Below are positions 1 to 7,346 of a stretch of DNA of 23,204 nt, one piece after another. The notes beneath the pieces were generated by a model. That model saw nothing but the letters and a program-made list of their open reading frames with translations. It searched no databases and was not told the origin of the DNA. Positions within the stretch are counted from its first letter, which is position 1. Each line of letters begins with the position of its first letter. A program made the position numbers and the translations under genes. Source of the DNA: Candidatus Nomurabacteria bacterium (lineage in GTDB: Bacteria; Patescibacteriota; Saccharimonadia; Saccharimonadales; Saccharimonadaceae); assembly GCA_031278275.1 (NCBI GenBank), contig JAITKW010000037.1:1-23204 (forward strand). The letters run 5' to 3'.

Positions 1-2
1 TA

Positions 3-497
3 AAGACTGGGGATACAATTATGATTAATTTTCAGGATAATATTACTATCGGGCTAATTAGTTGTTATTTTATTCCTCCAGTTTATTCCACTCCCCCCAC
101 CCCGATTGTGGTGGAGGGCTCTGATTATTCAACCAGCGAACAGCAAATCATGGTCAATGACGGCGGCGAGCAACGAGCTAAAAAGTGGATTGACGGCAAG
201 CCGATTTATCAGCGAGTGTTTAGTGGAAATATTGTTGCAGAGGCTAATACCCACACCGTCTGGTCATTAGACCTTAGTATGAATATTAGTGAAATCATAG
301 ACTCTGGCGGATGGTGGCAGATTGGTGGCACAAACACGATTAAATATAAACCCGTGACTGTCAGAGATGACGTAATATTTACCGTACATGTACACAATAA
401 CAATATTTATACTGAAAGCGAATCACCCGAAGCACGTGTTGGTACCACTAATAATGCTTACAAAATTTGGGTGGAATATACCAAGGTGGTGGATTAA
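3..497 (+). CDS. C-terminal part of a surface or tail-fibre-like protein (5' cut by window edge)
   Basis: The frame is open to the left edge and ends at TAA 495-497. An ATG at 21 exists but has no convincing Shine-Dalgarno site, and the preceding codons read KTGDTI, which fits the middle of a protein, so I treat it as 5'-partial. A proline/threonine linker (STPPTPIVV) is followed by a domain of about 105 residues. That domain contains WIDGKPIYQRVFSG, then IIDSGGWWQIG, and ends AYKIWVEYTK. The DGKPIY-type domain is familiar from C-terminal parts of phage tail fibres and bacterial surface fibres. The same domain in diverged form closes the collagen-like protein at 19399-21807. It is convergent with pcrA, with only about 10 bases between the stops. 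A role in surface display is inference; ligand and anchoring are not visible. Confidence 0.6.
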   Translation, partial: KTGDTIMINFQDNITIGLISCYFIPPVYSTPPTPIVVEGSDYSTSEQQIMVNDGGEQRAKKWIDGKPIYQRVFSGNIVAEANTHTVWSLDLSMNISEIIDSGGWWQIGGTNTIKYKPVTVRDDVIFTVHVHNNNIYTESESPEARVGTTNNAYKIWVEYTKVVD

Positions 498-507
498 AAC
501 CTATCGT

Positions 508-2427
508 TCAATTATCTTCCCATTCATCAACTTGCTCATAAACAATTTGCGGCTCTTCGGATTTTTCTCCTATCAAATCACTCAAAAATCGTGACGGTTC
601 TTGCGCGGAGCGCTGCCCGAACGTAAACCGCTGTTTGGCATAAGTCAAAAACAATTTCTTCATCGCTCGCGTCATACCCACATAAGCCAACCTGCGCTCC
701 TCTTCAACATCGTCATCGTTTTTTTCGCTAAACATGGGGACGTGCGGCAACAACCCCTCCTCCATGCCCACCAAAAACACTACTGGAAACTCCAAGCCTT
801 TAGCGGAATGCAAAGTCATCATGCTGACTTTTTCATTCTCACTTTTCTCATCTGCCATACTCATTAAAGTCGCACTTTCAACAAACTCTTCAAGAGAATT
901 ATATCGTGCGGCATCTGTGACCAAAGCTCCCAGATTTTCAAGTTTTTCTTCGGCTTGCAACGAGTTGTCATTCAAATATTCCTTGTAATTGATTTCGGCG
1001 AGCAGTCGCTCAATGATTTCGGCTGGTGGCACATTTTCGGCAACTGCTTTTTGCAAATCGGAAAATATTTTACCCAATTTTCTCAACGACACTTGCGCCC
1101 GAGCAGTCAAATTATCAGCTTTAGACAACGATTGAATAATTGTTTCTTTGGTGTCGCGCTCGCCAATAAACTTTTCCACACTCACCGTGCCCAACCCCCG
1201 CGCCGGCACATTCACAATCCGCACAAAACTCACAATATCATTTGGCGCAACTAGCAATTTCAAATACGCCATAATATCCCTGATTTCCTTACGATCATAA
1301 AATCTCAAACCACCAATGATTTTGTACTGAATGCCGTGTGCGGGAAACACCCGCTCAAACGCATAACTTTGGGCGTTAGTACGATACAACACGGCAATTT
1401 CCGATGGCTTCCTGCCCAAATCCTTAATCATGCGCGCCACGTAATTTGCCTCTTCCATTTCATCATACAACCCCACAATATCAACTTTTTCGCCGTCTTT
1501 TTGGTCTGTCCAAAGCACTTTGTCTGTGCGGTTTTTATTCGCCGAAATCACTTTGTGCGCTGCGTTCAAAATCTGCTCAGTGGAGCGATAATTTTGCTCC
1601 AACTTAATAACTTTCGCGCCCTTAAAATCTTTTTCAAAGTTCAAAATGTTGGTGAAATCCGCGCCACGCCATGAATAAATTGACTGCCAGTCATCGCCCA
1701 CCACGCAAATATTTTTCTCAGCATTGATGAGCAACTTCACTAATTGATATTGGACTTTATTGGTGTCTTGATACTCATCAATCAAAATGTGCTTGAACTT
1801 TTTTTGCCATTTTTCGCGGGTGGTTTGGTGTTTGCGCAAAAGCTTCAACGTCTCCAATAATAAATCGTCAAAATCCAACGCGCCAGCATTAGCGCGCGCT
1901 TTTTCATAAGTTTGATAAGTTTCGGCAATGATTTTTTGGTTGGGATAAAACGCACTCATTTCGTATTCTTCCGGTGTTATTCCGTCATTTTTGTTTTTTG
2001 AAATCACGGAAACTATCATTTTTGGTGACATTGATTTATCACTCACGCCCAAATCTTTCAAAGTCTTTTTCACCAAACTTTTGCGGTCGTCTTCGTCATA
2101 AATCACAAATCGCGGGTTGTGATATTCTTCGCGCAAAAACTTCACACAAAAGCCATGAAACGTTCCCATGTATCTCATGAAGTTCCAACTTGCGGCGTTG
2201 CGACCAAGCAACGCACCCAAACGCTCGCGCATTTCACCCGCTGCCTTGTTCGTGAATGTCACCGCCAAAATCTGCTCTTCCAAAACTCCATGTTTAATCA
2301 AATTGGCAATGCGGTGCGTCAAAGTTTTGGTTTTGCCCGACCCTGCGCCCGCCAAAATCAACAGCGGGCCACTCAAAGTTTCCACCGCCAACTTTTGCGA
2401 CTCGTTTAATCCGTCTAAAATATCCAT
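508..2427 (-). CDS. pcrA: UvrD/PcrA-type superfamily 1 DNA helicase
   Basis: ATP-dependent 3'-5' DNA helicase of the UvrD/Rep/PcrA family, acting in repair and in clearing replication blocks. All core motifs are visible in 639 residues. The Q motif is LNESQ (7-11), Walker A AGAGSGKT (26-33), and motif Ia VTFTNKAA. Motif II is DEYQDT (217-222), motif III GDDWQSIYSWRGAD (244-257), and motif IV LEQNYRST (276-283). Motif V is TLHSAKGLEFPVVF, and motif VI contains RRLAYVGMTRA. The protein is shorter than the usual 700-740 residues. It ends shortly after the helicase core and lacks the C-terminal Tudor-like region that binds RNA polymerase in Firmicute PcrA. The ATG directly abuts the stop of the upstream membrane protein gene (TAAATG), so it is probably the last gene of a tpiA operon. 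The family is certain; the choice between PcrA, UvrD and Rep is not. Confidence 0.95.
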   Translation of the reverse strand: MDILDGLNESQKLAVETLSGPLLILAGAGSGKTKTLTHRIANLIKHGVLEEQILAVTFTNKAAGEMRERLGALLGRNAASWNFMRYMGTFHGFCVKFLREEYHNPRFVIYDEDDRKSLVKKTLKDLGVSDKSMSPKMIVSVISKNKNDGITPEEYEMSAFYPNQKIIAETYQTYEKARANAGALDFDDLLLETLKLLRKHQTTREKWQKKFKHILIDEYQDTNKVQYQLVKLLINAEKNICVVGDDWQSIYSWRGADFTNILNFEKDFKGAKVIKLEQNYRSTEQILNAAHKVISANKNRTDKVLWTDQKDGEKVDIVGLYDEMEEANYVARMIKDLGRKPSEIAVLYRTNAQSYAFERVFPAHGIQYKIIGGLRFYDRKEIRDIMAYLKLLVAPNDIVSFVRIVNVPARGLGTVSVEKFIGERDTKETIIQSLSKADNLTARAQVSLRKLGKIFSDLQKAVAENVPPAEIIERLLAEINYKEYLNDNSLQAEEKLENLGALVTDAARYNSLEEFVESATLMSMADEKSENEKVSMMTLHSAKGLEFPVVFLVGMEEGLLPHVPMFSEKNDDDVEEERRLAYVGMTRAMKKLFLTYAKQRFTFGQRSAQEPSRFLSDLIGEKSEEPQIVYEQVDEWEDN

Positions 2428-3141
2428 TTATTTATTATACACCAAATAATACACCAGCGCGCCAACTCCCGCCCCTAGCAACGTCACGAGCATAATCAAC
2501 AGCGCCCACAAAAACCCATGATCTTTTTTCTTCGGGTTATCCACAATCATAGTTGGGGGTTCACTGCTCATTGGCACCGGTCGGTTCAACATCTCGCGTC
2601 TGGCATAAACGTTCTTGGTGCTTTTGGTGATATTGGCGGATTCGGCGTTCGGCTTGACATTCAACCCCAACGGCCTTTTGTCCACACGCGCGCCGGGCAA
2701 AAAAGGATTTTCAGTGTTGCCCAAAGAATAATTGTTGGCATCGGGCGCTTCGTCCGGCTCCGGAGTCTTATTTTCGTTAAGCGATGGCACGCTCTCATCA
2801 ACAAAAATCTGCGCCGCCACGTCTTCAATTTCGGCAATATTATCCTCCGAAATCTTGTTGTTGGTTCGGAAAGTTTCGTCCGAAAAGTCCACGCCCTCAA
2901 AGGCTTTCTCCAGCTCTTTGTCAAAATCAAACTCCGGATTTTCAGTTTGAGGTGTGGCGACTGGTTCGGGTTGCGTTTTAATTTCAATTTCCGGCTGCGC
3001 CTCAACTTTCGGCAGGACATTTTCCTTAGCAATTACTTCTGTCACAACGTTGACATTGATGTTTTCTTCCACTTCCACTGGCACCTTGCGCATTTTTTCG
3101 TTGGGATAAATCATATCCATGTATCGTCCGTTTTGTTTCAT
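2428..3141 (-). CDS. Acidic tail-anchored membrane protein, unknown function
   Basis: 237 residues; I do not recognise a named family. Residues 1-200 are hydrophilic, mostly acidic and rich in Glu, Pro and Asn, with low complexity and no catalytic motif. A more ordered short block, NPFLPGARVDKRPLG, lies near residues 146-160. After a KKKD charge patch comes one strongly hydrophobic segment at about 209-234, ending LVYYLVYNK. The likely topology is a cytoplasmic N-terminus held by a C-terminal membrane anchor. Its ATG overlaps the tpiA stop (ATGA) and its own stop abuts the pcrA start, so the three are probably cotranslated. An internal ATG seven codons later is possible. The acidic tail plus membrane anchor suggests a scaffold or envelope role, but that is a guess. 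Confidence 0.8.
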   Translation of the reverse strand: MKQNGRYMDMIYPNEKMRKVPVEVEENINVNVVTEVIAKENVLPKVEAQPEIEIKTQPEPVATPQTENPEFDFDKELEKAFEGVDFSDETFRTNNKISEDNIAEIEDVAAQIFVDESVPSLNENKTPEPDEAPDANNYSLGNTENPFLPGARVDKRPLGLNVKPNAESANITKSTKNVYARREMLNRPVPMSSEPPTMIVDNPKKKDHGFLWALLIMLVTLLGAGVGALVYYLVYNK

Positions 3142-3935
3142 CTTTTGGCTTGCCTTATTTCCTTAGTTTTCTTAATTATATTACTAAATGACTCAACATT
3201 CAAACTTGCGCCACCCACCAGCGCCCCATCAACACCGTCAACTTGTAAATAACTCATGATATTCTCCACATTAACGCTGCCGCCGAACAACACCCGTATA
3301 TTTTGACTAACTTTTGCGCCGTATAAATGTTTGATGTGTGACCTAATGATTTTGATGGTGGAAGCCAAATCGTCAGGCGAACAAATTGCCGAAACCGTCC
3401 CGCCACCGCCGGTTGAAATCGCCCAAACCGGTTCATAAGCGATGATGACATCTTTGATATGATGGCTGGTTATCCCCGACAGCCCGCCAATCAATTGGTC
3501 ATAAATCACATCGCTTTCTTCGCCATCGGCGCGCTCGCTCATCGTTTCGCCAATGCATAAAATTGGCACGACTTTGGAACGGATTGCCGCCGCCACTTTA
3601 TGCCCCGTGTCCTCAATCGTTTCGCCAAAAATGTGTCGCCGTTCCGAATGCCCCACCAAGCCATACTCCGCAATCCCTTTAAGTTGCGCCACCGCCACTT
3701 CACCGGTATAAGCCCCAAAATCCTTGTGATAAAAGTTTTGCGCCGCCAACCGAAACTGCTTGTAATCAACCTGCAAACTGAGCGACTGTAAGGTGAAAAT
3801 TGACGGTGCCAAAATAATCTCCAGATTTTTGGCTGGTGTGATTTTTTGCGCCAATTTATGCAAAAAGATACTGGACTCGTCCATCGTAAAGTTCATTTTC
3901 CAATTGGCAACGATGTAGGTCTTCCGCTCTTCCAT
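3138..3935 (-). CDS. tpiA: Triosephosphate isomerase
   Basis: Interconverts dihydroxyacetone phosphate and glyceraldehyde 3-phosphate in the cytoplasm. With the ATG at 3935 the protein has 265 residues, close to the family norm of about 250. The active-site residues are present: N11 and K13 in ANWKMN, H96 in GHSERR, E168 in AYEPVWAI, and the phosphate-binding LFGGSVN near the C-terminus. Loop 6 reads STGGGGT rather than the common GTGK. An ATG nine codons further upstream (3962) is in frame, but the start at 3935 has AAAGGGA three bases before it and the protein begins properly there. The gene heads the tpiA - membrane protein - pcrA string and ends in an ATGA overlap. It supplies the glycolytic branch that phosphoketolase in this window also feeds. 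Confidence 0.95.
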   Translation of the reverse strand: MEERKTYIVANWKMNFTMDESSIFLHKLAQKITPAKNLEIILAPSIFTLQSLSLQVDYKQFRLAAQNFYHKDFGAYTGEVAVAQLKGIAEYGLVGHSERRHIFGETIEDTGHKVAAAIRSKVVPILCIGETMSERADGEESDVIYDQLIGGLSGITSHHIKDVIIAYEPVWAISTGGGGTVSAICSPDDLASTIKIIRSHIKHLYGAKVSQNIRVLFGGSVNVENIMSYLQVDGVDGALVGGASLNVESFSNIIKKTKEIRQAKR

Positions 3936-3938
3936 ATT

Positions 3939-3946
3939 TCCCTTTT
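3939..3946 (-). promoter_or_regulatory. Shine-Dalgarno site deciding the tpiA start
   Basis: On the minus strand AAAAGGGA lies three bases before the ATG at 3935. The alternative ATG at 3962 has no such site. Confidence 0.6.
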
Positions 3947-3976
3947 GGTTAAAGTTTAGCATTAACGCATTTGAAA

Positions 3977-4008
3977 AGCAAGGTTTTGTTACATAATTAT
4001 GTCTTGCT
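3977..4008 (-). terminator. Possible hairpin/terminator after the TIG-LamG gene
   Basis: AGCAAG (3977-3982) and CTTGCT (4003-4008) are perfect inverted repeats. They enclose a 12-base palindrome, ACATAATTATGT (3991-4002). On the minus strand the right arm is followed by four T. It lies between the stop at 4050 and tpiA. The six-pair stem with a long loop is weak, and the AT-rich palindrome could instead be part of the tpiA promoter. Confidence 0.25.
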
Positions 4009-4049
4009 GTATAAAATTGGTCACAACATCCACATTTATTGTCAGGTAA

Positions 4050-7000
4050 TTATTTAAGCCACTTTTCGGCACTTATCCACACGGCACCGCTCGCAATTAT
4101 CATGCCAATTGCCACCAAGATAATTGTCGTGTTTATTTGCTTTGCGCTAGCTTGAGCCTTGTCAATATCGCCCGTGTTTGGCACTTCCAGCTCTGTTTCT
4201 GGACTTTCTGACACCAATTGCTCGCCAAGATAAACGTAGCCATTGTTTTTGCTGGTCGCATCAACGACAATCTGATTTTGATCAAATAGCGTCAGCCCCA
4301 CCTCTACCGGCACATCTCCCGATTGAACGCCCTCATATGCCGGTACAATACATTTTAGTTGTGTATTACTGACAATCTCCAGTTCTGTACAAGTTTGTCC
4401 ATCAATGGTTGCCACGATACTCATATCGGTTGGAACATACTCCAAGTCGCCATCGCCATCATTATAATAAACGCCGCCCCCCACATAATCATAAAAACCG
4501 TCTGCCTCAATTATCGTATCGTCAATCGTCATACCCCCAGTCACTGGTCGCAACTTCATCACCGGTGTAGTGTTGTCGTAAATGTCCAAACACGACACCG
4601 AGCCAATCAGCGCATCTGTTTGAATATCGCCATTATTGGAAAAAGTCCCAAGATAAGCATTCACAGGAGTGATAAAATAATCTACCGGCAGTCGCCTATC
4701 AACCACGGCCCCATCGTAGAGCACTGAACGTCCAAACTTCCCAATCGTGTGCCAATCCAAGTCGCGCCCACCAAAATCCACGTAACCGGAATGCCCCACA
4801 TCTACTGCGTTGTTGTAATACAACCTGACTTTGCCCACCGTGTCTTCCGGTCTTAGCAAAGTATAAGCATTAAAAGCGTTGCCGTCCCACATGGGCAGCC
4901 CGCCACTCGTTCTTGCTCCAAAAATCGTCAAATCATCTTCGTTGTCAAATTGCAAACAGATTTGTACATTATGGCGATTGGTCAACTTCAGCCCCAAATC
5001 CACCCATGAGTTGCCATCAAAATGCACCGCCGACCCCCTCATGAACCCGTCACCAAAAATATTGACCATATTGCCACCATCTTTACCTCCCCTGTCAGCT
5101 TCAACCCTGTCAATTTTCACCGCCCAACTATCTTGGCTGGAGTCCACGTACGTGAAACCATCGCTCAAAATTGCCGTCTGTTCATTCACTTTGACCGTGA
5201 CATCTACAGCCGCTATTTCCAAGCTACCCGTATAAGTCGGCGTGACACAAGTGAGAGTATTTTCCGCCACCGCTGTCAACTCCGTGCATTTTTGCCCATC
5301 AATCAACACTTCCCTTTCTGGTATCGCATTTTCTGTAAAAAGATAGCTTGGTTCAATGAATAAGATATTGTAGAGGAATTGTTGACTGACCTTATCATAC
5401 AAGGTGTCGCTCAAAACCATTTGCCCGTCAATTTCTTGCCCACGATAAACTGGAATTAAATCCTTCACCAAAGTCCCGTCTTCCCAAACCTTAAAGCTAT
5501 AAATGCGCCCATCAAAATACCCGCTGGCTCCAGTAGCGCTACCGATTAAGGCATTACCCGGAGTTGTGAACTCCCCAGTCGGTAAATTATTTACCACCTC
5601 AGTGCCATCAATAAATAATTTATCCCCCAATTTCGCAAACTTGATGATTTGGTTTGGGATAGTCCGCGTTTTAATAAACTGCGCGCCACTTGCGCCATAA
5701 TCAAAGCGAATTGTGCCATCTCCCAGCGCCCACATCAAATTATAACTGACTTTGTTCAAACCCTCGCGCGCCCCAAAAACAATCTGATTGTCAGAAGCAT
5801 CCGACCAAAACACCACTTCCACGTCATGTTTTTCAGTTAACGGAAAACCAAGATTAAACGCCGTGTTACGATCCAAGCTGAGATACGGGTCGTCCGCTGA
5901 CGGGTCGGTCAAACCTTGTCCCGTAATTGTGATTTGTGTTCCACCGTGCGTGGTCGCTCGGTTGTCCGTAAGACTATTTATCATCAAAGATTCATCATCA
6001 TCCCCACCGGCAACATTCATCTTGTAAACAAACCCGCCAGCCAACGTCAACTGTTCACCGTCAAGGCTCACCACAACGTTGACCGCCGTATCACTGGTCA
6101 AACTCCCATTATACGCTGGCACTTCACACGACAGCGTTCCATAGCTGACAACTTTCACGTTGGTACATGTTTCACCGTTGATGGTGATTGTGCGGTTATG
6201 CGCAGACGCTCCGCCAGCCACATAAGTCGGGCTACCAGCCGTGATATTATTCAGAAACGACCGGCTGGTTAAATCATAAAATCCATCGCGACTGGCTATT
6301 TTGCCATCAATATTTTGGCCAGCGTCCACCGGCACGAGCTGTCGCTGCACCTTTCCCGCCCCATCTTCCACAGCCATATAATATACTTGCCCGTCAAAAG
6401 ACCCGCCCGTACCATTAGCGCTACCGAGTAAAGCATTGTTTGGCGTTGTAAAAGGCGCAGAGTTAGTCAAGTTGCTGTAGAAAACCATATTATAACTATT
6501 TTCCAAATCCATAACATAAGCTAACTGATTATATTTCAAAAATAGCAACCCCCGACCCGTAATTGTAGTCCCCATATAATACAGGTTGTTGTTCGGCTGC
6601 CCCAGAGGATTATTGTAATCAAACCGCACCCCGCCGTCATCTAGCGCCCACATCAAATTATAACTGGTGGAATAAAGCCCTTTTCTGGCACCAAACAACA
6701 CTTGTTCAGTGGGAGCGTCAGATTTGAAAGCGACCTCCACGTTGGTGCTTTGATTGAACGGCAAGCCGAGATCAAAAGCTGCGTCACGGTTCATGTCAAG
6801 ATACGGGCTTTCTGTCAAATCGGTCAGGTTCGTTCCGGAAATAAACAGCTCTGTCCCTCCGCCAGCCGTACTGAAGTTTTGGCTCAGGCTAAAAACACAA
6901 AAAGAAGGTTGATTGCCAGAGCATACTAAAACGGTGGCAGTATCAGCCGCTGCGGTTTTTAATGAAATCTGTTTCATGCCAACAGCCAGTAATGTTAGCG

Positions 7001-7121
7001 CTATGATGATAGTTGCCGCTACGCTCACCCTGACCGTTACTAAGAGCTTGCGTTTCCTATTAAGCATGCCCCCCCCCCAGAGGAAATGGTTGTTTTGTTT
7101 ATCTTGCTTAGACCGTAACAT
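4050..7121 (-). CDS. Large surface protein with three TIG/LamG-like modules and VPNTG C-terminal anchor; 10-G tract near the start
   Basis: 1023 residues. A short charged leader (1-14) precedes a run of Trp and Gly encoded by ten G, then a basic stretch NRKRK and a membrane segment or signal anchor at 27-48. Three long repeats follow at about 76-367, 379-658 and 667-965. Each starts like an IPT/TIG domain (GGT-I-I-G-G), continues with a LamG/concanavalin-like block (FGAR, LMWAL, TTPxNALxGS, FYD), and then returns to the second half of a TIG domain (I-G-x-x-C-T, L-x-C-x-x-P-x-Y). The end has VPNTG (980-984), a hydrophobic stretch at 996-1016 and a Lys tail. This is the arrangement of a sortase-type or membrane-held wall protein, although no sortase is in the window. 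An internal ATG directly after the G tract (residue 19) could also start a protein that keeps the signal anchor. Probable role: adhesion to a host or other glycans (inference). Confidence 0.88.
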   Translation of the reverse strand: MLRSKQDKQNNHFLWGGGMLNRKRKLLVTVRVSVAATIIIALTLLAVGMKQISLKTAAADTATVLVCSGNQPSFCVFSLSQNFSTAGGGTELFISGTNLTDLTESPYLDMNRDAAFDLGLPFNQSTNVEVAFKSDAPTEQVLFGARKGLYSTSYNLMWALDDGGVRFDYNNPLGQPNNNLYYMGTTITGRGLLFLKYNQLAYVMDLENSYNMVFYSNLTNSAPFTTPNNALLGSANGTGGSFDGQVYYMAVEDGAGKVQRQLVPVDAGQNIDGKIASRDGFYDLTSRSFLNNITAGSPTYVAGGASAHNRTITINGETCTNVKVVSYGTLSCEVPAYNGSLTSDTAVNVVVSLDGEQLTLAGGFVYKMNVAGGDDDESLMINSLTDNRATTHGGTQITITGQGLTDPSADDPYLSLDRNTAFNLGFPLTEKHDVEVVFWSDASDNQIVFGAREGLNKVSYNLMWALGDGTIRFDYGASGAQFIKTRTIPNQIIKFAKLGDKLFIDGTEVVNNLPTGEFTTPGNALIGSATGASGYFDGRIYSFKVWEDGTLVKDLIPVYRGQEIDGQMVLSDTLYDKVSQQFLYNILFIEPSYLFTENAIPEREVLIDGQKCTELTAVAENTLTCVTPTYTGSLEIAAVDVTVKVNEQTAILSDGFTYVDSSQDSWAVKIDRVEADRGGKDGGNMVNIFGDGFMRGSAVHFDGNSWVDLGLKLTNRHNVQICLQFDNEDDLTIFGARTSGGLPMWDGNAFNAYTLLRPEDTVGKVRLYYNNAVDVGHSGYVDFGGRDLDWHTIGKFGRSVLYDGAVVDRRLPVDYFITPVNAYLGTFSNNGDIQTDALIGSVSCLDIYDNTTPVMKLRPVTGGMTIDDTIIEADGFYDYVGGGVYYNDGDGDLEYVPTDMSIVATIDGQTCTELEIVSNTQLKCIVPAYEGVQSGDVPVEVGLTLFDQNQIVVDATSKNNGYVYLGEQLVSESPETELEVPNTGDIDKAQASAKQINTTIILVAIGMIIASGAVWISAEKWLK
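4227..6896 (-). repeat. Three tandem TIG-with-LamG modules inside the surface protein
   Basis: The approximate module borders in DNA are 6896-6021, 5987-5148 and 5123-4227. Modules 1 and 2 are closest (LMWALDDGGVRFDY versus LMWALGDGTIRFDY). Module 3 is diverged and carries a different insert (HFDGNSWVDLGLK). Confidence 0.7.
5725..6666 (-). repeat. 24-base perfect direct repeat between modules 1 and 2
   Basis: The 24 bases at 5725-5748 recur identically at 6643-6666, 918 bases apart, encoding the SYNLMWAL region. Recombination between the copies would delete or add about one module in frame (918 = 3 x 306). Confidence 0.75.
7069..7078 (-). repeat. Homopolymer of 10 G (coding strand) at codons 15-18 of the TIG-LamG gene
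   Basis: Ten C on the plus strand are read as TGG GGG GGG GGC in the gene. At this length the frame is open into the whole protein. One G more gives a TAA three codons later, and one G fewer gives a TAG about ten codons later. It is a candidate slipped-strand switch. Confidence 0.75.
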
Positions 7122-7139
7122 AATAATTCTCTTTCTTCT

Positions 7140-7148
7140 CGCAAGTTA
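7140..7148 (-). promoter_or_regulatory. Leader block TAACTTGCG shared with the RCC1-repeat gene
   Basis: TAACTTGCG lies exactly 18 bases before the ATG at 7121. The same nine bases lie 18 bases before the ATG at 11497. The surrounding A-rich sequence (AAATAA, AAATATA) and the purine-rich stretch after it are also similar. Confidence 0.55.
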
Positions 7149-7197
7149 GCTGGTATATTTTTGTTTATTTGTTAGAATGCTCTACAACTCTATATGA

Positions 7198-7226
7198 ATG
7201 GTAACTTAAGTACTTTGAGATGTCAA
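7198..7226 (-). promoter_or_regulatory. Sigma70-type promoter of the TIG-LamG surface gene
   Basis: On the minus strand a perfect TTGACA (7221-7226), a 17-base spacer and TACCAT (7198-7203, four of six matches) form a promoter. The start of transcription would fall near 7191, leaving a leader of about 70 bases. Confidence 0.55.
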
Positions 7227-7334
7227 GACCTTCTGGAATGTTTTTACCAACGTAATTTTTGTAATTGAAGTTTTCCACAAGGTTTAGAAGTGAAAATAAT
7301 TTTGATAAAAAGAAGTGCGCGAGCCGAGTTCATG

Positions 7335-7340
7335 TATAAT
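7335..7340 (+). promoter_or_regulatory. TATAAT six bases before the methyltransferase ATG (leaderless start)
   Basis: TATAAT ends at 7340 and the ATG is at 7347, so transcription would begin at or next to the start codon. No good -35 box is visible. This favours the ATG at 7347 over upstream in-frame starts at 7290 (GTG) and 7332 (ATG). Confidence 0.5.
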
Positions 7341-7346
7341 GGGCTT

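Noticed and set aside
92..102. C6-A-C4 run in the left-edge gene as a third phase-variable tract
   Set aside because: It is interrupted by an A, each run is short, it codes a Pro/Thr linker and the start of the gene is not visible.
2518..3252. 244-codon open frame on the plus strand opposite the tail-anchored protein and tpiA end
   Set aside because: It is antisense to two supported minus-strand genes, rich in His, Phe and Arg as expected from a mirror frame, and has no family motif.
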